Shown here piece after piece: positions 21,751-29,862 of a DNA stretch of 52,690 bases (positions are counted from its first letter, which is position 1; each line of letters opens with the position of its first letter). A program made the translations under genes and the position numbers. The stretch is from Limibacillus sp. GTDB taxonomy: Bacteria > Pseudomonadota > Alphaproteobacteria > Kiloniellales > CECT-8803. The stretch spans positions 1 to 52,690 of the forward strand of contig JARRJC010000009.1 of NCBI GenBank assembly GCA_037379885.1. Direction: 5' to 3'. The notes beneath the pieces were generated by a model. That model did no database searches. It was not told the DNA's origin and saw only the letters and a program-made list of their open reading frames with translations.

Positions 21751-22266
21751 CTACGCGCCTTTTCGCTGAGGCAGGCCGCAGTGGGCCAGGATGAAGTCCG
21801 CGAGACCCGCGATGTCGTTGAGGTCGAGGCGCGGCACCGGCAGCCCCTCCAGCGCCTCGTCGCTGGCGACCGCGACGATCTTGGGGTCGTCGGGTTGCAG
21901 CAACGGCTTGCCGACGCTGGGACGGTGGATCTCAAGCTTTTCGTGATCTTCCTTCTTGAAGCCCTCGATCAGGATCAGGTCCACGGGGCTCATCTGTTTC
22001 ACCAGTTCGGCGGCGCTGGGCTCCGGCTGGCCGCGATGCTCATGCATCAGCGCCCAGCGGTTGGCGGAGGAGACCATCACCTCGGTGGCGCCCGCTTCGC
22101 GATGTTCGTAGGAGTCCTTTCCGGGCTTGTCCACGTCGAAGGCATGGTGGGCGTGCTTCATGGTCGAGACGCTGTACCCGCGCCCCACGATTTCCGGCAG
22201 GAGCCGGGTCATCAAGGTGGTCTTGCCGCTGCCGCTCCAGCCGGCCAGGCCGAAGATCTTTGTCAC
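21751..22266 (-). CDS. mobB: Molybdopterin-guanine dinucleotide biosynthesis protein MobB
   Basis: MobB is a P-loop GTP-binding protein that assists MobA in making the guanine dinucleotide form of molybdenum cofactor. The Walker A motif is GWSGSGKTTL near the N-terminus; STMKHAHHAFDVDKPGKDS and the DLILIEGFKKE segment are typical. I prefer the GTG at 22266, which follows AAGGAAG at good spacing and gives the usual MTKIFGLAGWSG start; an ATG at 22287 would add seven residues with a poorer ribosome site. MobA is not in the window. Confidence 0.9.
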   Translation of the reverse strand: MTKIFGLAGWSGSGKTTLMTRLLPEIVGRGYSVSTMKHAHHAFDVDKPGKDSYEHREAGATEVMVSSANRWALMHEHRGQPEPSAAELVKQMSPVDLILIEGFKKEDHEKLEIHRPSVGKPLLQPDDPKIVAVASDEALEGLPVPRLDLNDIAGLADFILAHCGLPQRKGA

Positions 22267-22363
22267 GCCGCTTCCTTTTGCTTCCATCCCTTTGATTCCC
22301 TTGCCTAGAAGAAAGGCACGGGCGGGCGGAAAGTCAATGCAGGAAAGGCCCGGAAAGAGAGGC

Positions 22364-22921
22364 TCAAGAAACGCCGAGATGGGGCAGCGCGCCGCGCAGG
22401 TAGGTCCAGCCCGTGATCGCCGTCAGGCCCGCTGCGATCCAGATCAGGACGATGCCGATCTCGTTGCCCATCCAGGCGGCGGGCAGGCCCGGCGCCAGGA
22501 TCAGCGCGCCCTGTGCGACCATTTGGGCGGCCGTCTTCCACTTGGCGAGCTTGGTCACGGGCAGTGCGACGGACTTCTGGCCCAGGTACTCGCGCAGGCC
22601 CGAGACGATGAATTCGCGGCCCAGAATCACCAGGACCGGCACGAGATTCCAGCCATCCAGGTGGCGCCCCGCGACCAACAGGATCAGGACCGCGGCGACC
22701 AGCAGCTTGTCGGCGATGGGATCGAGGAACTTGCCGACGTCGGAGACCGAGCCCCACTTGCGGGCGAGATAACCGTCCAGCCAATCGGTCAGGCCCGCCG
22801 CCACGAAGATCACGAAGGCGCCCCAGGCCGCCCAGGGCTTGTCGATGGTCATGAAGGCGGCCAACGGCACGATCGCGAGGATGCGCAGCAGCGTTAGATG
22901 ATTGGGAATGTGGCTCGCCAT
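22364..22921 (-). CDS. pgsA: CDP-diacylglycerol--glycerol-3-phosphate 3-phosphatidyltransferase
   Basis: PgsA makes phosphatidylglycerol phosphate, the committed step to phosphatidylglycerol and cardiolipin, in the inner membrane. The 185-residue protein carries the full CDP-alcohol phosphotransferase motif: Asp46, Asp49-Gly, Ala53-Arg54, Gly63, Asp67 and Asp71 with the correct spacing, plus several hydrophobic helices. It leads the minus-strand molybdenum-cofactor gene series, 76-97 bases upstream of mobB; this neighbourhood is often kept in Alphaproteobacteria, though no functional link to molybdenum is known. Confidence 0.94.
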   Translation of the reverse strand: MASHIPNHLTLLRILAIVPLAAFMTIDKPWAAWGAFVIFVAAGLTDWLDGYLARKWGSVSDVGKFLDPIADKLLVAAVLILLVAGRHLDGWNLVPVLVILGREFIVSGLREYLGQKSVALPVTKLAKWKTAAQMVAQGALILAPGLPAAWMGNEIGIVLIWIAAGLTAITGWTYLRGALPHLGVS

Positions 22922-23016
22922 GTCAGAGGGTCTCTTGAGGGCCGATGAAAGGGTTAGTCCCTAAAACAACTGTGATTAATCGTCATAAGAGCAGCTTGGG
23001 GCTGTGCTGTCACGTA

Positions 23017-23595
23017 TCAGACCGGGCCGTAACGCAAGAATAACAGCTTGGCCTTGCCGTAGCGCCGCTCCTCCAGAAGGGTGAAACCCTCCGGCGGCTC
23101 CAGGTTCTCGCTCCGGTCGCATTCCAGCACCGTCAGGCTCTCCGGTCCGATCCATCCGGCTTTCGCCAGCGCCAGCAGCGCCGGTGCGCCCAGGCCCTTA
23201 TTATAGGGCGGGTCCAGCAGCACGATATCGCAAGCGCGCTCCGCTGTTGGCGGATTGGCGACATCGGCGGGCACCACGCGGCCCTGCCGCTCCAGCCCGC
23301 AGTGCTTCAGGTTGCCCCTCAACAGCTTCAAGGCGCCCGCATCCTTCTCCATGAAGAAGGCCTCCGTCGCGCCGCGCGAGAGCGCTTCGATGCCGAGCGC
23401 TCCGGTGCCCGCGAAACCGTCCAGCAGGCGCGCGCCGATCAGGGGATTGCCGCCGCCCGCCGCCTCCCTGGCCACGCGGCCCTGGGTCAGAAGATTGAAC
23501 AGCGACTCCCGCGCGCGGTCGGAGGTCGGTCGAAGCTGGCCGCCTTCCGGCGCTTCCAGTCGCTTTCCCTTAAGGCTTCCGCCGACGATCCGCAT
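23017..23595 (-). CDS. rsmD: 16S rRNA (guanine(966)-N2)-methyltransferase RsmD
   Basis: RsmD methylates N2 of G966 in 16S rRNA using SAM. The 192-residue protein begins with the diagnostic MRIVGGSLKGKRL and RPTSDRARESLFN, has the SAM-binding LLDGFAGTGALGIEALSRGA motif and the N6/N2-methylase DPPY motif in VLLDPPYNKG. It overlaps the end of the pseudouridine synthase gene by 26 bases, so both rRNA-modification enzymes are coupled. Confidence 0.95.
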   Translation of the reverse strand: MRIVGGSLKGKRLEAPEGGQLRPTSDRARESLFNLLTQGRVAREAAGGGNPLIGARLLDGFAGTGALGIEALSRGATEAFFMEKDAGALKLLRGNLKHCGLERQGRVVPADVANPPTAERACDIVLLDPPYNKGLGAPALLALAKAGWIGPESLTVLECDRSENLEPPEGFTLLEERRYGKAKLLFLRYGPV

Positions 23596-24421
23596 TGGGG
23601 GCTCCCTGGCTTCTCACCTTGCGGCGGCCGGGCTTGACCGGCTTGGGTTTCGCCTTGGCGAAGCCGGTTCGGTCTTTCACCTGCGGGCCGATGCCGAGTT
23701 GGTCGCGCATCTGGCTCTTGGGCACCTCCAGCAGCCCGCGCTTGGGCAACTCGCCCAGCAGGAAGGGGCCGTAGGAGACCCGGATCAGCCGGTTCACCCT
23801 CAGGCCGAGATGCTCCAGCACCTTGCGGATTTCCCGGTTCTTGCCTTCGCGCAGGCCCAGGGTCATCCAGGCGTTCGCGCCATCGCCACGGTCCAGCGTC
23901 GCCTCGATGGGGCCGTAGTTTACGCCCTCGACCGTGATGCCTTCCTTGAGCCGGTCCAGCGTCGCCTGTTCGATGCGCCCGTAGGCGCGCACGCGGTAGC
24001 GCCGCAGCCAGCCGGTCGAGGGCAGCTCTAGCCGCCTCTTCAACTCGCCGTCGTTGGTCAGCAAAAGCAGGCCTTCGGTGTTGATGTCCAGGCGTCCGAC
24101 CGCCTGAAGGCGCGGCAGCTTTTCCGGCAAGAGATCGAAAACCGTGTCGCGGCCCAGTTCGTCGCTCGCCGAGACCACGTAGCCCGCCGGCTTGTGGAAC
24201 CGGAAGAGGCGCGGCGGCTCGGCCTCGGGAAGAGGCTTTCCGTCCACTGCGACCTTGTCGGCCTCGGTCACGTTGAAGGCGGGGGAGGTCTGGAGCTGGC
24301 CGTTCACCGTGACGCGGCCCGCTTCGATCCAGGTTTCCGCCTCGCGGCGCGAGCAGAGACCGGCGCGCGCCATCACCTTGGCCAGGCGCTGTCCGGGGTT
24401 CGCGGTCTGCTCTTCGCTCAT
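23570..24421 (-). CDS. 23S rRNA pseudouridine synthase, RluB/RsuA family
   Basis: This 283-residue enzyme converts uridine to pseudouridine in rRNA. It has an N-terminal S4 RNA-binding domain (RLAKVMARAGLCSRREAETWI), the catalytic Asp in AVGRLDINTEGLLLLTNDG and the family motif GKNREIRKVLEHLGL. The C-terminal 30 residues are Lys/Arg/Pro-rich and likely bind RNA. I start it at the ATG at 24421; the open frame extends to 25006 but only through gluQ/tadA antisense. RluB, RluE, RluF and RsuA are close paralogues, so the exact target site is not assigned; RluB-like is most likely. Confidence 0.9.
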   Translation of the reverse strand: MSEEQTANPGQRLAKVMARAGLCSRREAETWIEAGRVTVNGQLQTSPAFNVTEADKVAVDGKPLPEAEPPRLFRFHKPAGYVVSASDELGRDTVFDLLPEKLPRLQAVGRLDINTEGLLLLTNDGELKRRLELPSTGWLRRYRVRAYGRIEQATLDRLKEGITVEGVNYGPIEATLDRGDGANAWMTLGLREGKNREIRKVLEHLGLRVNRLIRVSYGPFLLGELPKRGLLEVPKSQMRDQLGIGPQVKDRTGFAKAKPKPVKPGRRKVRSQGAPNADRRRKP

Positions 24422-24538
24422 GATCCTTGGCTTTCGGGCCGGTGGTGGAAAGGCGCGGCACTCTAGGCCCAGCCCAGGCGGCGCGCAAGCCGCCGCGCTT
24501 GACCGCAAGCGGCTTTTGAGCGCAGTTTCGCCGCCGTC

Positions 24539-24997
24539 ATGAAGGCCAGGGCCGATCATATGGAAAGCGCGCTGGAAGAAGCGCGGGCCGCCGCCGAGGC
24601 GGGCGAGGTGCCGGTCGGCGCCGTCCTGGTGGATTCGGTCAGCGGCGAGGTGCTGGCGCGCGCCCACAACCGGGTCGAGCGGGACCATGATCCCACTGCC
24701 CATGCCGAGCTTCTTGCGATCCGCGAGGCCGCGCGGAAGCTGGGCGAGGCGCGCCTGACATCGGCGGACCTCTACGTCACGCTGGAGCCTTGCGCCATGT
24801 GCGCCCAGGCCATCGCCTTCGCGCGGCTGCGCCGGGTCTACTTCGGCGCCTACGACCCCAAGGGCGGGGGCGTCGAGCACGGCGCGCGGATCTTCAGCCA
24901 GCCGACCTGTCACCATAGGCCCGAAGAGGTCCTGGGCGGCCTGAAGGAGCGGGCCGCCAGCGAGCTGCTTCAGGGTTTCTTCAAGGCGCGGCGCTAG
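24539..24997 (+). CDS. tadA: tRNA-specific adenosine deaminase TadA
   Basis: TadA deaminates A34 to inosine in tRNA-Arg(ACG). The 152-residue protein has the cytidine-deaminase-fold zinc motif: HAE (in DPTAHAELLAIREA, with catalytic Glu) and PCAMC (two zinc cysteines, about residues 86-91), with EVPVGAVLV before them. The ATG at 24539 is used; an ATG at 24560 is also possible. It is divergent from the pseudouridine synthase gene and convergent with gluQ, which it overlaps by 4 bases. Confidence 0.94.
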   Translation: MKARADHMESALEEARAAAEAGEVPVGAVLVDSVSGEVLARAHNRVERDHDPTAHAELLAIREAARKLGEARLTSADLYVTLEPCAMCAQAIAFARLRRVYFGAYDPKGGGVEHGARIFSQPTCHHRPEEVLGGLKERAASELLQGFFKARR

Positions 24998-25833
24998 TCC
25001 GGCCAACCGGCGAGGGCGCGCACCTCGGCGGGACTGCGGCCCGCCTCGCGCAGATCACGCAGGGTCTTGGCGCTGTCGCGCTTTGCGAAGCGCTTCCCCT
25101 CGGCATCGGTCAGCAGTCCGTGGTGCCGCCAGCGCGGCACCGGAAGGTCCAAGAGCTTCTGAAGCAAGCGGTGGACAGACGTGGCGGGTATCAGGTCCTC
25201 CCCCCGGGTCACCAGGGTCACGCCCTGGGCGGCGTCGTCCAGAGTGACGGCGAGGTGGTAGCTGCCGGGGGCGTCCTTCCGGGACAGCACGACATCGCCC
25301 AGCAGTTCTGGTTGGGCGCGCTGCTCGCCACGCTCCAGATCGGTCCAGGTGAGGGGGCCCGCGCGCCTTGCCGCCGCGGCCATGTCCAGGCGCAGGGCGT
25401 GGGCCTCTCCGGCGGCAAGCCTCTCCGCGGCCTCGGCCTTGTCGAGCTGGCGGCAGGTGCCGGGATAGAGCGGACCCTCGGGCCCCTGCGGCGCGCCGCC
25501 GGCGGCCTCGATCTCCGCCAGGATTTCCTTGCGGGTGCAAAAGCAGGGGTAGAGCAGACCGTCGCCCGACAGCCGGTCGAGCGCCTGGCCATAGAGCGGC
25601 AGACGGTCGGACTGGCGCAGCAGCGGTTCCTCCCACCGCAAGCCCAGCCAGGCCAGGTCCTCCAGGATCGCCGCTTCGAACTCTGGCCGGCAGCGCCCCT
25701 GGTCGATGTCTTCGATGCGCAGCAGGAAGCGCCCGGCCTCGCCCGCCGCCCGCGCGGCGAAGAGCGCGGAGTAGGCGTGGCCGATATGGAGCAGGCCGGT
25801 GGGGGAGGGCGCAAAGCGCGTGGTTTCGGTCAT
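24994..25833 (-). CDS. gluQ: Glutamyl-Q tRNA(Asp) synthetase GluQ
   Basis: GluQ (GluQRS) is a short paralogue of glutamyl-tRNA synthetase that attaches glutamate to queuosine-34 of tRNA-Asp. The 279-residue protein has FAPSPTGLLHIGH (class I HIGH motif at residues 16-19), LRIEDID, the zinc-type cysteines in CFCTRKE and GTCR, and a KMSKS-like GKRFAKRDSAKT. It lacks the anticodon-binding domain of GltX, which marks it as GluQ. I place the start at the ATG at 25833; the longer frame uses a GTG at 25857. Q-tRNA synthesis genes are not in the window. Confidence 0.93.
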   Translation of the reverse strand: MTETTRFAPSPTGLLHIGHAYSALFAARAAGEAGRFLLRIEDIDQGRCRPEFEAAILEDLAWLGLRWEEPLLRQSDRLPLYGQALDRLSGDGLLYPCFCTRKEILAEIEAAGGAPQGPEGPLYPGTCRQLDKAEAAERLAAGEAHALRLDMAAAARRAGPLTWTDLERGEQRAQPELLGDVVLSRKDAPGSYHLAVTLDDAAQGVTLVTRGEDLIPATSVHRLLQKLLDLPVPRWRHHGLLTDAEGKRFAKRDSAKTLRDLREAGRSPAEVRALAGWPD

Positions 25834-25878
25834 GGGAATGGCTTGCCGCGAAATCACCTCAGGCTCAAGCGGGTTTAT

Positions 25879-25908
25879 TTGGACCTTTGAGTGAGGGTCC
25901 CATAAGAT
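25879..25908 (+). promoter_or_regulatory. Candidate sigma-70 promoter for the cyclase gene
   Basis: TTGGAC (25879-25884) and TAAGAT (25903-25908) are 18 bases apart in the short gap between divergent gluQ and the cyclase gene; the start codon is 24 bases further on, after GGGGAGA. Confidence 0.45.
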
Positions 25909-25931
25909 TCGGCGTATCGGGGAGAAAACTC

Positions 25932-27677
25932 ATGGGACGTCGTCTTGCAGCGGTATTGGCCGCTGACATGGTGGGCTTCAGCCGCCTGATGGAGCGTGAC
26001 GAAGGCGGCACCATCGCGCGCCAGAAGCACTACCGCGAATCCCTGATCGATCCCAAGATCGCGCAGTACGGCGGCCGCATCGTGAAGACTACCGGCGACG
26101 GTCTTCTGGTGGAGTTCCCGAGTGCCGTAGACGCCGTCCTCTGCGCCGCTGAGGTGCAGCAGGCCATGCGCAGCAACGAGCAGGACGAGCCGCCGGAAAC
26201 GCGCATCCAGTACCGCGTCGGGGTCAATGTCGGCGACATCGTGATCCAGGAGGACGATATCCTGGGCGACGGCGTCAACGTGGCCGCCCGTCTTGAAGGC
26301 CTGGCCGAACCCGGCGGCCTTTGCATCTCCGACGTCGTGCATCAGTACCTCCAGGGAAAAAGCGATCTGGGCTTCACGGACCTGGGCATGCAGTCCCTGA
26401 AGAACCTTGAGCGCCAAGTCCGCGCCTGGAGTTGGCAACCCGGTCAAGGCAAGACGCAGGCACCCGAAGTATCCGCAGCGAAGGAAAAGCCCTCCATCGC
26501 CGTTCTGGCGCTGGACAACATGTCAGGCGACCGGGAAGAGGACTTCCTCGCCGACGGCATCAGCGAGGACCTGATCACCGCGCTTTCCAAGGTGCGCTGG
26601 CTGATGGTGATCGCGCGCAACAGCACCTTCACCTACAAGGGCCAGGCGGTCGACGTGAAGCAGGTCGGGCGCGAACTGGGGGTGCGCTACGTGTTGGAAG
26701 GCAGCGTCCGCAAGGCGGGCAACCGGGTCCGGGTGACGGTGCAGCTTCTGGACGCCCTTACCAGCCACCACGTCTGGGCGGAGCGTTATGACCGGGAGAT
26801 CACCGACATTTTCGAACTCCAGGACGAGATCTGCCAGACCATCGTCGGGTCGCTGGAACCGGAGCTCTCGGCGGCGGAGCGCGAGCGGGTGCGCACGAAA
26901 TCACCCGACAGCCTGGACGCCTGGGAGACCTATCAGCGCGGGCTCTACCACATGTGGAACTACGACCTGGAAGGCCATCCAAAGGCGCGGAAGTTCCTGG
27001 AGAAGGCGACGCAGCTGGATCCGAACTTCGCCCCCGCGCACGCCTACCTCTCCTATGTCCACTATCAGAGCGTGATCATGGGCTGGGCGGAGGACTCGCA
27101 GGCGGCTCTGGCGTCCGGCTACGCCTTGGCGCAGCGCGCGCTCAAGATCGACGACAAGGACCCGCTGCCCTACTTCGCGAGCGGTCGCATCCTCATGATG
27201 CGCGGGGAGCACGACGCCTCGATCGCCGCTTTGCGGCGTTCGATCTACCTGAACCCCAGTTTTGCTCAAGCCCATCACGGATTGGGCATGGCGCTGGTCC
27301 TGGCCGGCGAACTGGAGGAAGCAAAGCAGGCCCTGGAGATGGCCGAACGCCTGAGCCCCCTCGACCCCATCCTCTGGGCCTCCACGGTGGTGCATGCGCT
27401 CGCCGACGTGCTCAGCGGGGATACCGCCCAGGCGCTGGAATGGGCGCAGAAGACGCTGCGCAATCCCCGCGCCAAGGGCTACTGGCCCCATGCGGTCTAC
27501 GCCGCGGCCCTGGTCCAGGCGGGCCGTCTGGAGGAGGCGAAGAGCGCCGTGCAGGACGCGGTCCGCGAACTGCCGGGCCTCTCGGTCGACTATCTCGTCA
27601 CCACCCTTCAGACCAAGCATCCGGGTGGACTGGATCCCTATGTCAATAACCTCCGCAAGGCCGGCCTTCCGGAATGA
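25932..27677 (+). CDS. Class III adenylate/guanylate cyclase with TolB-like and TPR domains
   Basis: This 581-residue protein joins a class III nucleotide cyclase domain (about residues 1-165), a TolB N-terminal/FlgO-like beta domain (about 180-310: PSIAVLALDNMSGDREEDFLADGI) and C-terminal TPRs (about 330-560). In the cyclase domain the metal-binding Asp in AAVLAADMVGFSRLM and the GDG turn in TTGDGLLVEF are present, as is the transition-state pair in GDGVNVAARLEG, so it is probably active as a cyclase. Such proteins lack a membrane anchor and are common in rhizobia and related groups. I start at the ATG at 25932 after GGGGAGAAA; the frame is open far upstream by antisense to gluQ. Signal sensed is unknown. 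Confidence 0.88.
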   Translation: MGRRLAAVLAADMVGFSRLMERDEGGTIARQKHYRESLIDPKIAQYGGRIVKTTGDGLLVEFPSAVDAVLCAAEVQQAMRSNEQDEPPETRIQYRVGVNVGDIVIQEDDILGDGVNVAARLEGLAEPGGLCISDVVHQYLQGKSDLGFTDLGMQSLKNLERQVRAWSWQPGQGKTQAPEVSAAKEKPSIAVLALDNMSGDREEDFLADGISEDLITALSKVRWLMVIARNSTFTYKGQAVDVKQVGRELGVRYVLEGSVRKAGNRVRVTVQLLDALTSHHVWAERYDREITDIFELQDEICQTIVGSLEPELSAAERERVRTKSPDSLDAWETYQRGLYHMWNYDLEGHPKARKFLEKATQLDPNFAPAHAYLSYVHYQSVIMGWAEDSQAALASGYALAQRALKIDDKDPLPYFASGRILMMRGEHDASIAALRRSIYLNPSFAQAHHGLGMALVLAGELEEAKQALEMAERLSPLDPILWASTVVHALADVLSGDTAQALEWAQKTLRNPRAKGYWPHAVYAAALVQAGRLEEAKSAVQDAVRELPGLSVDYLVTTLQTKHPGGLDPYVNNLRKAGLPE

Positions 27678-28327
27678 GCGCCGCCCCGGCAAAGCCCCCC
27701 GCCCCGGCAAAGCCCGACCAGACCCTGCGTCCGGCGCTGGAGGCGCTCGCCTCGGCCGACCCGCTCTTCGCCGAGGCCTATGAGCGTTGCGGCCTGCCGC
27801 CTGAGCGGGGGCATCCGCCGGGCTTCGACGGCCTGGTGCGGATCATCGCCGCTCAACAGGTTTCAGCCGGGGCCGCGCGAGCCATCGTGGCGCGGCTCGC
27901 CGAGCGTTTTCCTGCGCTGACGCCGGAGGCCGCGCTGTCGGCAGGCCCGGAGGGCTTGCGCGCCTGCGGCCTCTCACGCCCCAAGGTCGCCTATTGCCTG
28001 GGTCTGGCCGAGGCGAGCCAAACCGGCGCGCTGGACTTCGCGGCGCTGGAGCGGATGGAGGACGAGGAAGCGATTTCCGCGCTCGTTTCGGCAAAGGGGG
28101 TCGGGCGTTGGACGGCGGAGGTCTATCTGCTGTTCAGCCTGAAGCGCCCGGATGTCTTCCCGGGCGGCGATCTCGCCCTGCAGGCGGGCGTGCAGCGGCT
28201 CCTGAACTTGACGGAGCGGCCCGGTCCCGAAGCGGCGGCTGAGGTCGCCGCGGCGCGCTGGCGGCCGCACCGCTCGGCGGCGGCGCGTTTCCTCTGGCAC
28301 TACTATCACCACGAGGCGGGTTTCTAA
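27674..28327 (+). CDS. DNA-3-methyladenine glycosylase II, AlkA-like (HhH-GPD)
   Basis: This is a base-excision glycosylase of the HhH-GPD superfamily that removes alkylated bases. The helix-hairpin-helix is in LVSAKGVGRWTAEVYLLF, and the catalytic Asp is Asp166 in FPGGDLALQ. AQQVSAGAARAI resembles the first helices of AlkA, but the N-terminal beta domain of E. coli AlkA is absent (217 residues), as in many bacterial AlkA-like enzymes. Its ATG overlaps the cyclase stop (ATGA), so translation is coupled. The N-terminal 15 residues are an Ala/Pro/Lys repeat and look disordered. Confidence 0.9.
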   Translation: MSAAPAKPPAPAKPDQTLRPALEALASADPLFAEAYERCGLPPERGHPPGFDGLVRIIAAQQVSAGAARAIVARLAERFPALTPEAALSAGPEGLRACGLSRPKVAYCLGLAEASQTGALDFAALERMEDEEAISALVSAKGVGRWTAEVYLLFSLKRPDVFPGGDLALQAGVQRLLNLTERPGPEAAAEVAAARWRPHRSAAARFLWHYYHHEAGF

Positions 28328-28402
28328 GTCGGCCCTCGACAACGCGGGCACAGCCTCTAGACTGCGCGGCGTTTTCAATCGTGGACAAGGAAGAGCGAAG
28401 GC

Positions 28403-29080
28403 ATGGCGGAAGAGACACTCGAAGGCCCGCGTCAGGAACCCAAGTCCGGCGGACCGGCCAAGGCGCTGGTCGTGCTGCTGCACGGCTGGGGCGCGGACGG
28501 CAACGATCTGATCGGGCTCGCGCCGCTTCTGGGGCAGGTGCTGCCCGATGCCGCCTTCGTCGCGCCCAACGCCCCGGACCCCTGCGAGATGAACCCGGCG
28601 GGCCGTCAGTGGTTCTCGCTCCAGGACCGCACGCCAGCCGAGATGGAGGCGGGCGCCGCCGCCGTCGCCCCCAAGATCGACGCCTACATCGACAAGGAGA
28701 TGAAGCACTACGGCCTGACCGCCGACAAGGTGGTGCTGCTGGGCTTCAGCCAGGGCACCATGATGGCGCTCTACGTCGGCCCGCGCCGCGAGGAGCAGTT
28801 GGCCTGTATCCTGGGATATTCCGGGGCGCTGCTGGCGCCCGACGCCATGGCCGAAGCGGTCAAGAGCAAGCCGCCGGTGCTGCTGATCCATGGCGAGGAC
28901 GACCCGGTGGTGCCGGCCGCCGCCCTGACGGCTGCCGCCCAGGCGCTTCTCCACATGGACTTCGAGGTCTATTCCGACCTGCGGCCCGGCGTGCAGCACT
29001 CCATCGACGAGGAAGGGCTGAAGCTCGGCTGCGCCTTTCTCTACCGTCAGCTCATCGGAGAGATTCCGAAGGAGGCCTGA
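28403..29080 (+). CDS. Alpha/beta-hydrolase, phospholipase/carboxylesterase family
   Basis: This 225-residue soluble enzyme is a carboxylesterase of the acyl-protein-thioesterase/phospholipase group. The catalytic triad is Ser116 in GFSQG, Asp in GEDDPVVP and His in GVQHSID; LLHGWGADGND forms the oxyanion loop. Closest to YpfH/EstB-like esterases. Substrate is not predictable. It follows alkA by 75 bases, with AAGGAAGAGCGAAGGC before the start as a ribosome site. Confidence 0.88.
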   Translation: MAEETLEGPRQEPKSGGPAKALVVLLHGWGADGNDLIGLAPLLGQVLPDAAFVAPNAPDPCEMNPAGRQWFSLQDRTPAEMEAGAAAVAPKIDAYIDKEMKHYGLTADKVVLLGFSQGTMMALYVGPRREEQLACILGYSGALLAPDAMAEAVKSKPPVLLIHGEDDPVVPAAALTAAAQALLHMDFEVYSDLRPGVQHSIDEEGLKLGCAFLYRQLIGEIPKEA

Positions 29081-29185
29081 TGCGCCGCCCCCGGCTTTTC
29101 GCGGGGCGTTGACTCACCGAGGGCCTCCAAGGTTAGGGTTCTGTTCCAGGCGCTTTACAAATCTATGAAGAGTATAGCGGCCAAC

Positions 29186-29201
29186 CTACAACATCTTGTA
29201 G
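29186..29201. promoter_or_regulatory. Short perfect inverted repeat upstream of the HNH gene
   Basis: CTACAA-CATC-TTGTAG is a perfect 6-bp palindrome in an AT-richer 194-base gap. It could be an operator or a small hairpin; nothing else supports a function. Confidence 0.3.
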
Positions 29202-29274
29202 CGAAGCCGGGCTTGGAGTAAAACTGAATGAGGAAAGGGCCACGAGGGCGTCTTCAGGCGGACGCAGAAGAAGG

Positions 29275-29829
29275 ATGCAGCCGAACCAATTTCTTACCCT
29301 GGTGTTGAACGCGGACTTCCGCCCGCTCAGCTACTTTCCGCTCTCCGTCTGGTCCTGGCAGGACGCGGTGAAGGCGGTCTTCCTGGACCGCGTGAACATC
29401 ATCGCCGAGTACGAGCAGGCCATACACTCTCCTTCCTTCGAGATGCAGCTGCCCAGCGTGATTTCGCTGAAGGAATACGTGCGTATGGACCGCCGTCCGG
29501 CCTTCACACGCTTCAACGTCTTCCTGCGCGACGGCTTCACCTGCCAGTACTGCGGCGACCGCTTCCAGACAGAGGTCTTGACCTTCGATCACGTGATGCC
29601 CCGCTCGCGCGGAGGGCGCACGACCTGGGAGAACGTGGTCGCGGCCTGTCAGTCCTGCAATCTGAAGAAAGCCAACCGCACGCCGCGGGAATGCGGCATG
29701 CCCATCCTGCGCCCGGCGAGGGTCCCGTCCACGATCGAGCTGCAACGGAACGGGCGGAAATTTCCGCCTAATTTTTTGCACGAAAGCTGGAACGACTATC
29801 TCTATTGGGATAGCGAGCTGGAGGAGTAG
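29275..29829 (+). CDS. HNH endonuclease family protein
   Basis: The 184-residue protein has a C-terminal HNH domain: zinc cysteines in CQYCG and CQSCN flank the LTFDHVMPRSRGG motif (His of HNH) and NVVAAC. The N-terminal 70 residues (LVLNADFRPLSYFPLS) match a widespread alpha/cyanobacterial HNH group often annotated only as HNH endonuclease, found singly in chromosomes. Whether it cuts DNA is not established from sequence. The AGAAGG ribosome site is immediately next to the ATG, so an upstream alternative start is possible. It is convergent with coq7. Confidence 0.88.
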   Translation: MQPNQFLTLVLNADFRPLSYFPLSVWSWQDAVKAVFLDRVNIIAEYEQAIHSPSFEMQLPSVISLKEYVRMDRRPAFTRFNVFLRDGFTCQYCGDRFQTEVLTFDHVMPRSRGGRTTWENVVAACQSCNLKKANRTPRECGMPILRPARVPSTIELQRNGRKFPPNFLHESWNDYLYWDSELEE

Positions 29830-29862
29830 GTCCAGGCGCCGCCGACCTTATACCCGCCGGCC

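Noticed and set aside
25368-25931. 188-residue N-terminal extension of the cyclase gene
   Set aside because: It is antisense to gluQ and precedes a start codon with a strong ribosome binding site at 25932.
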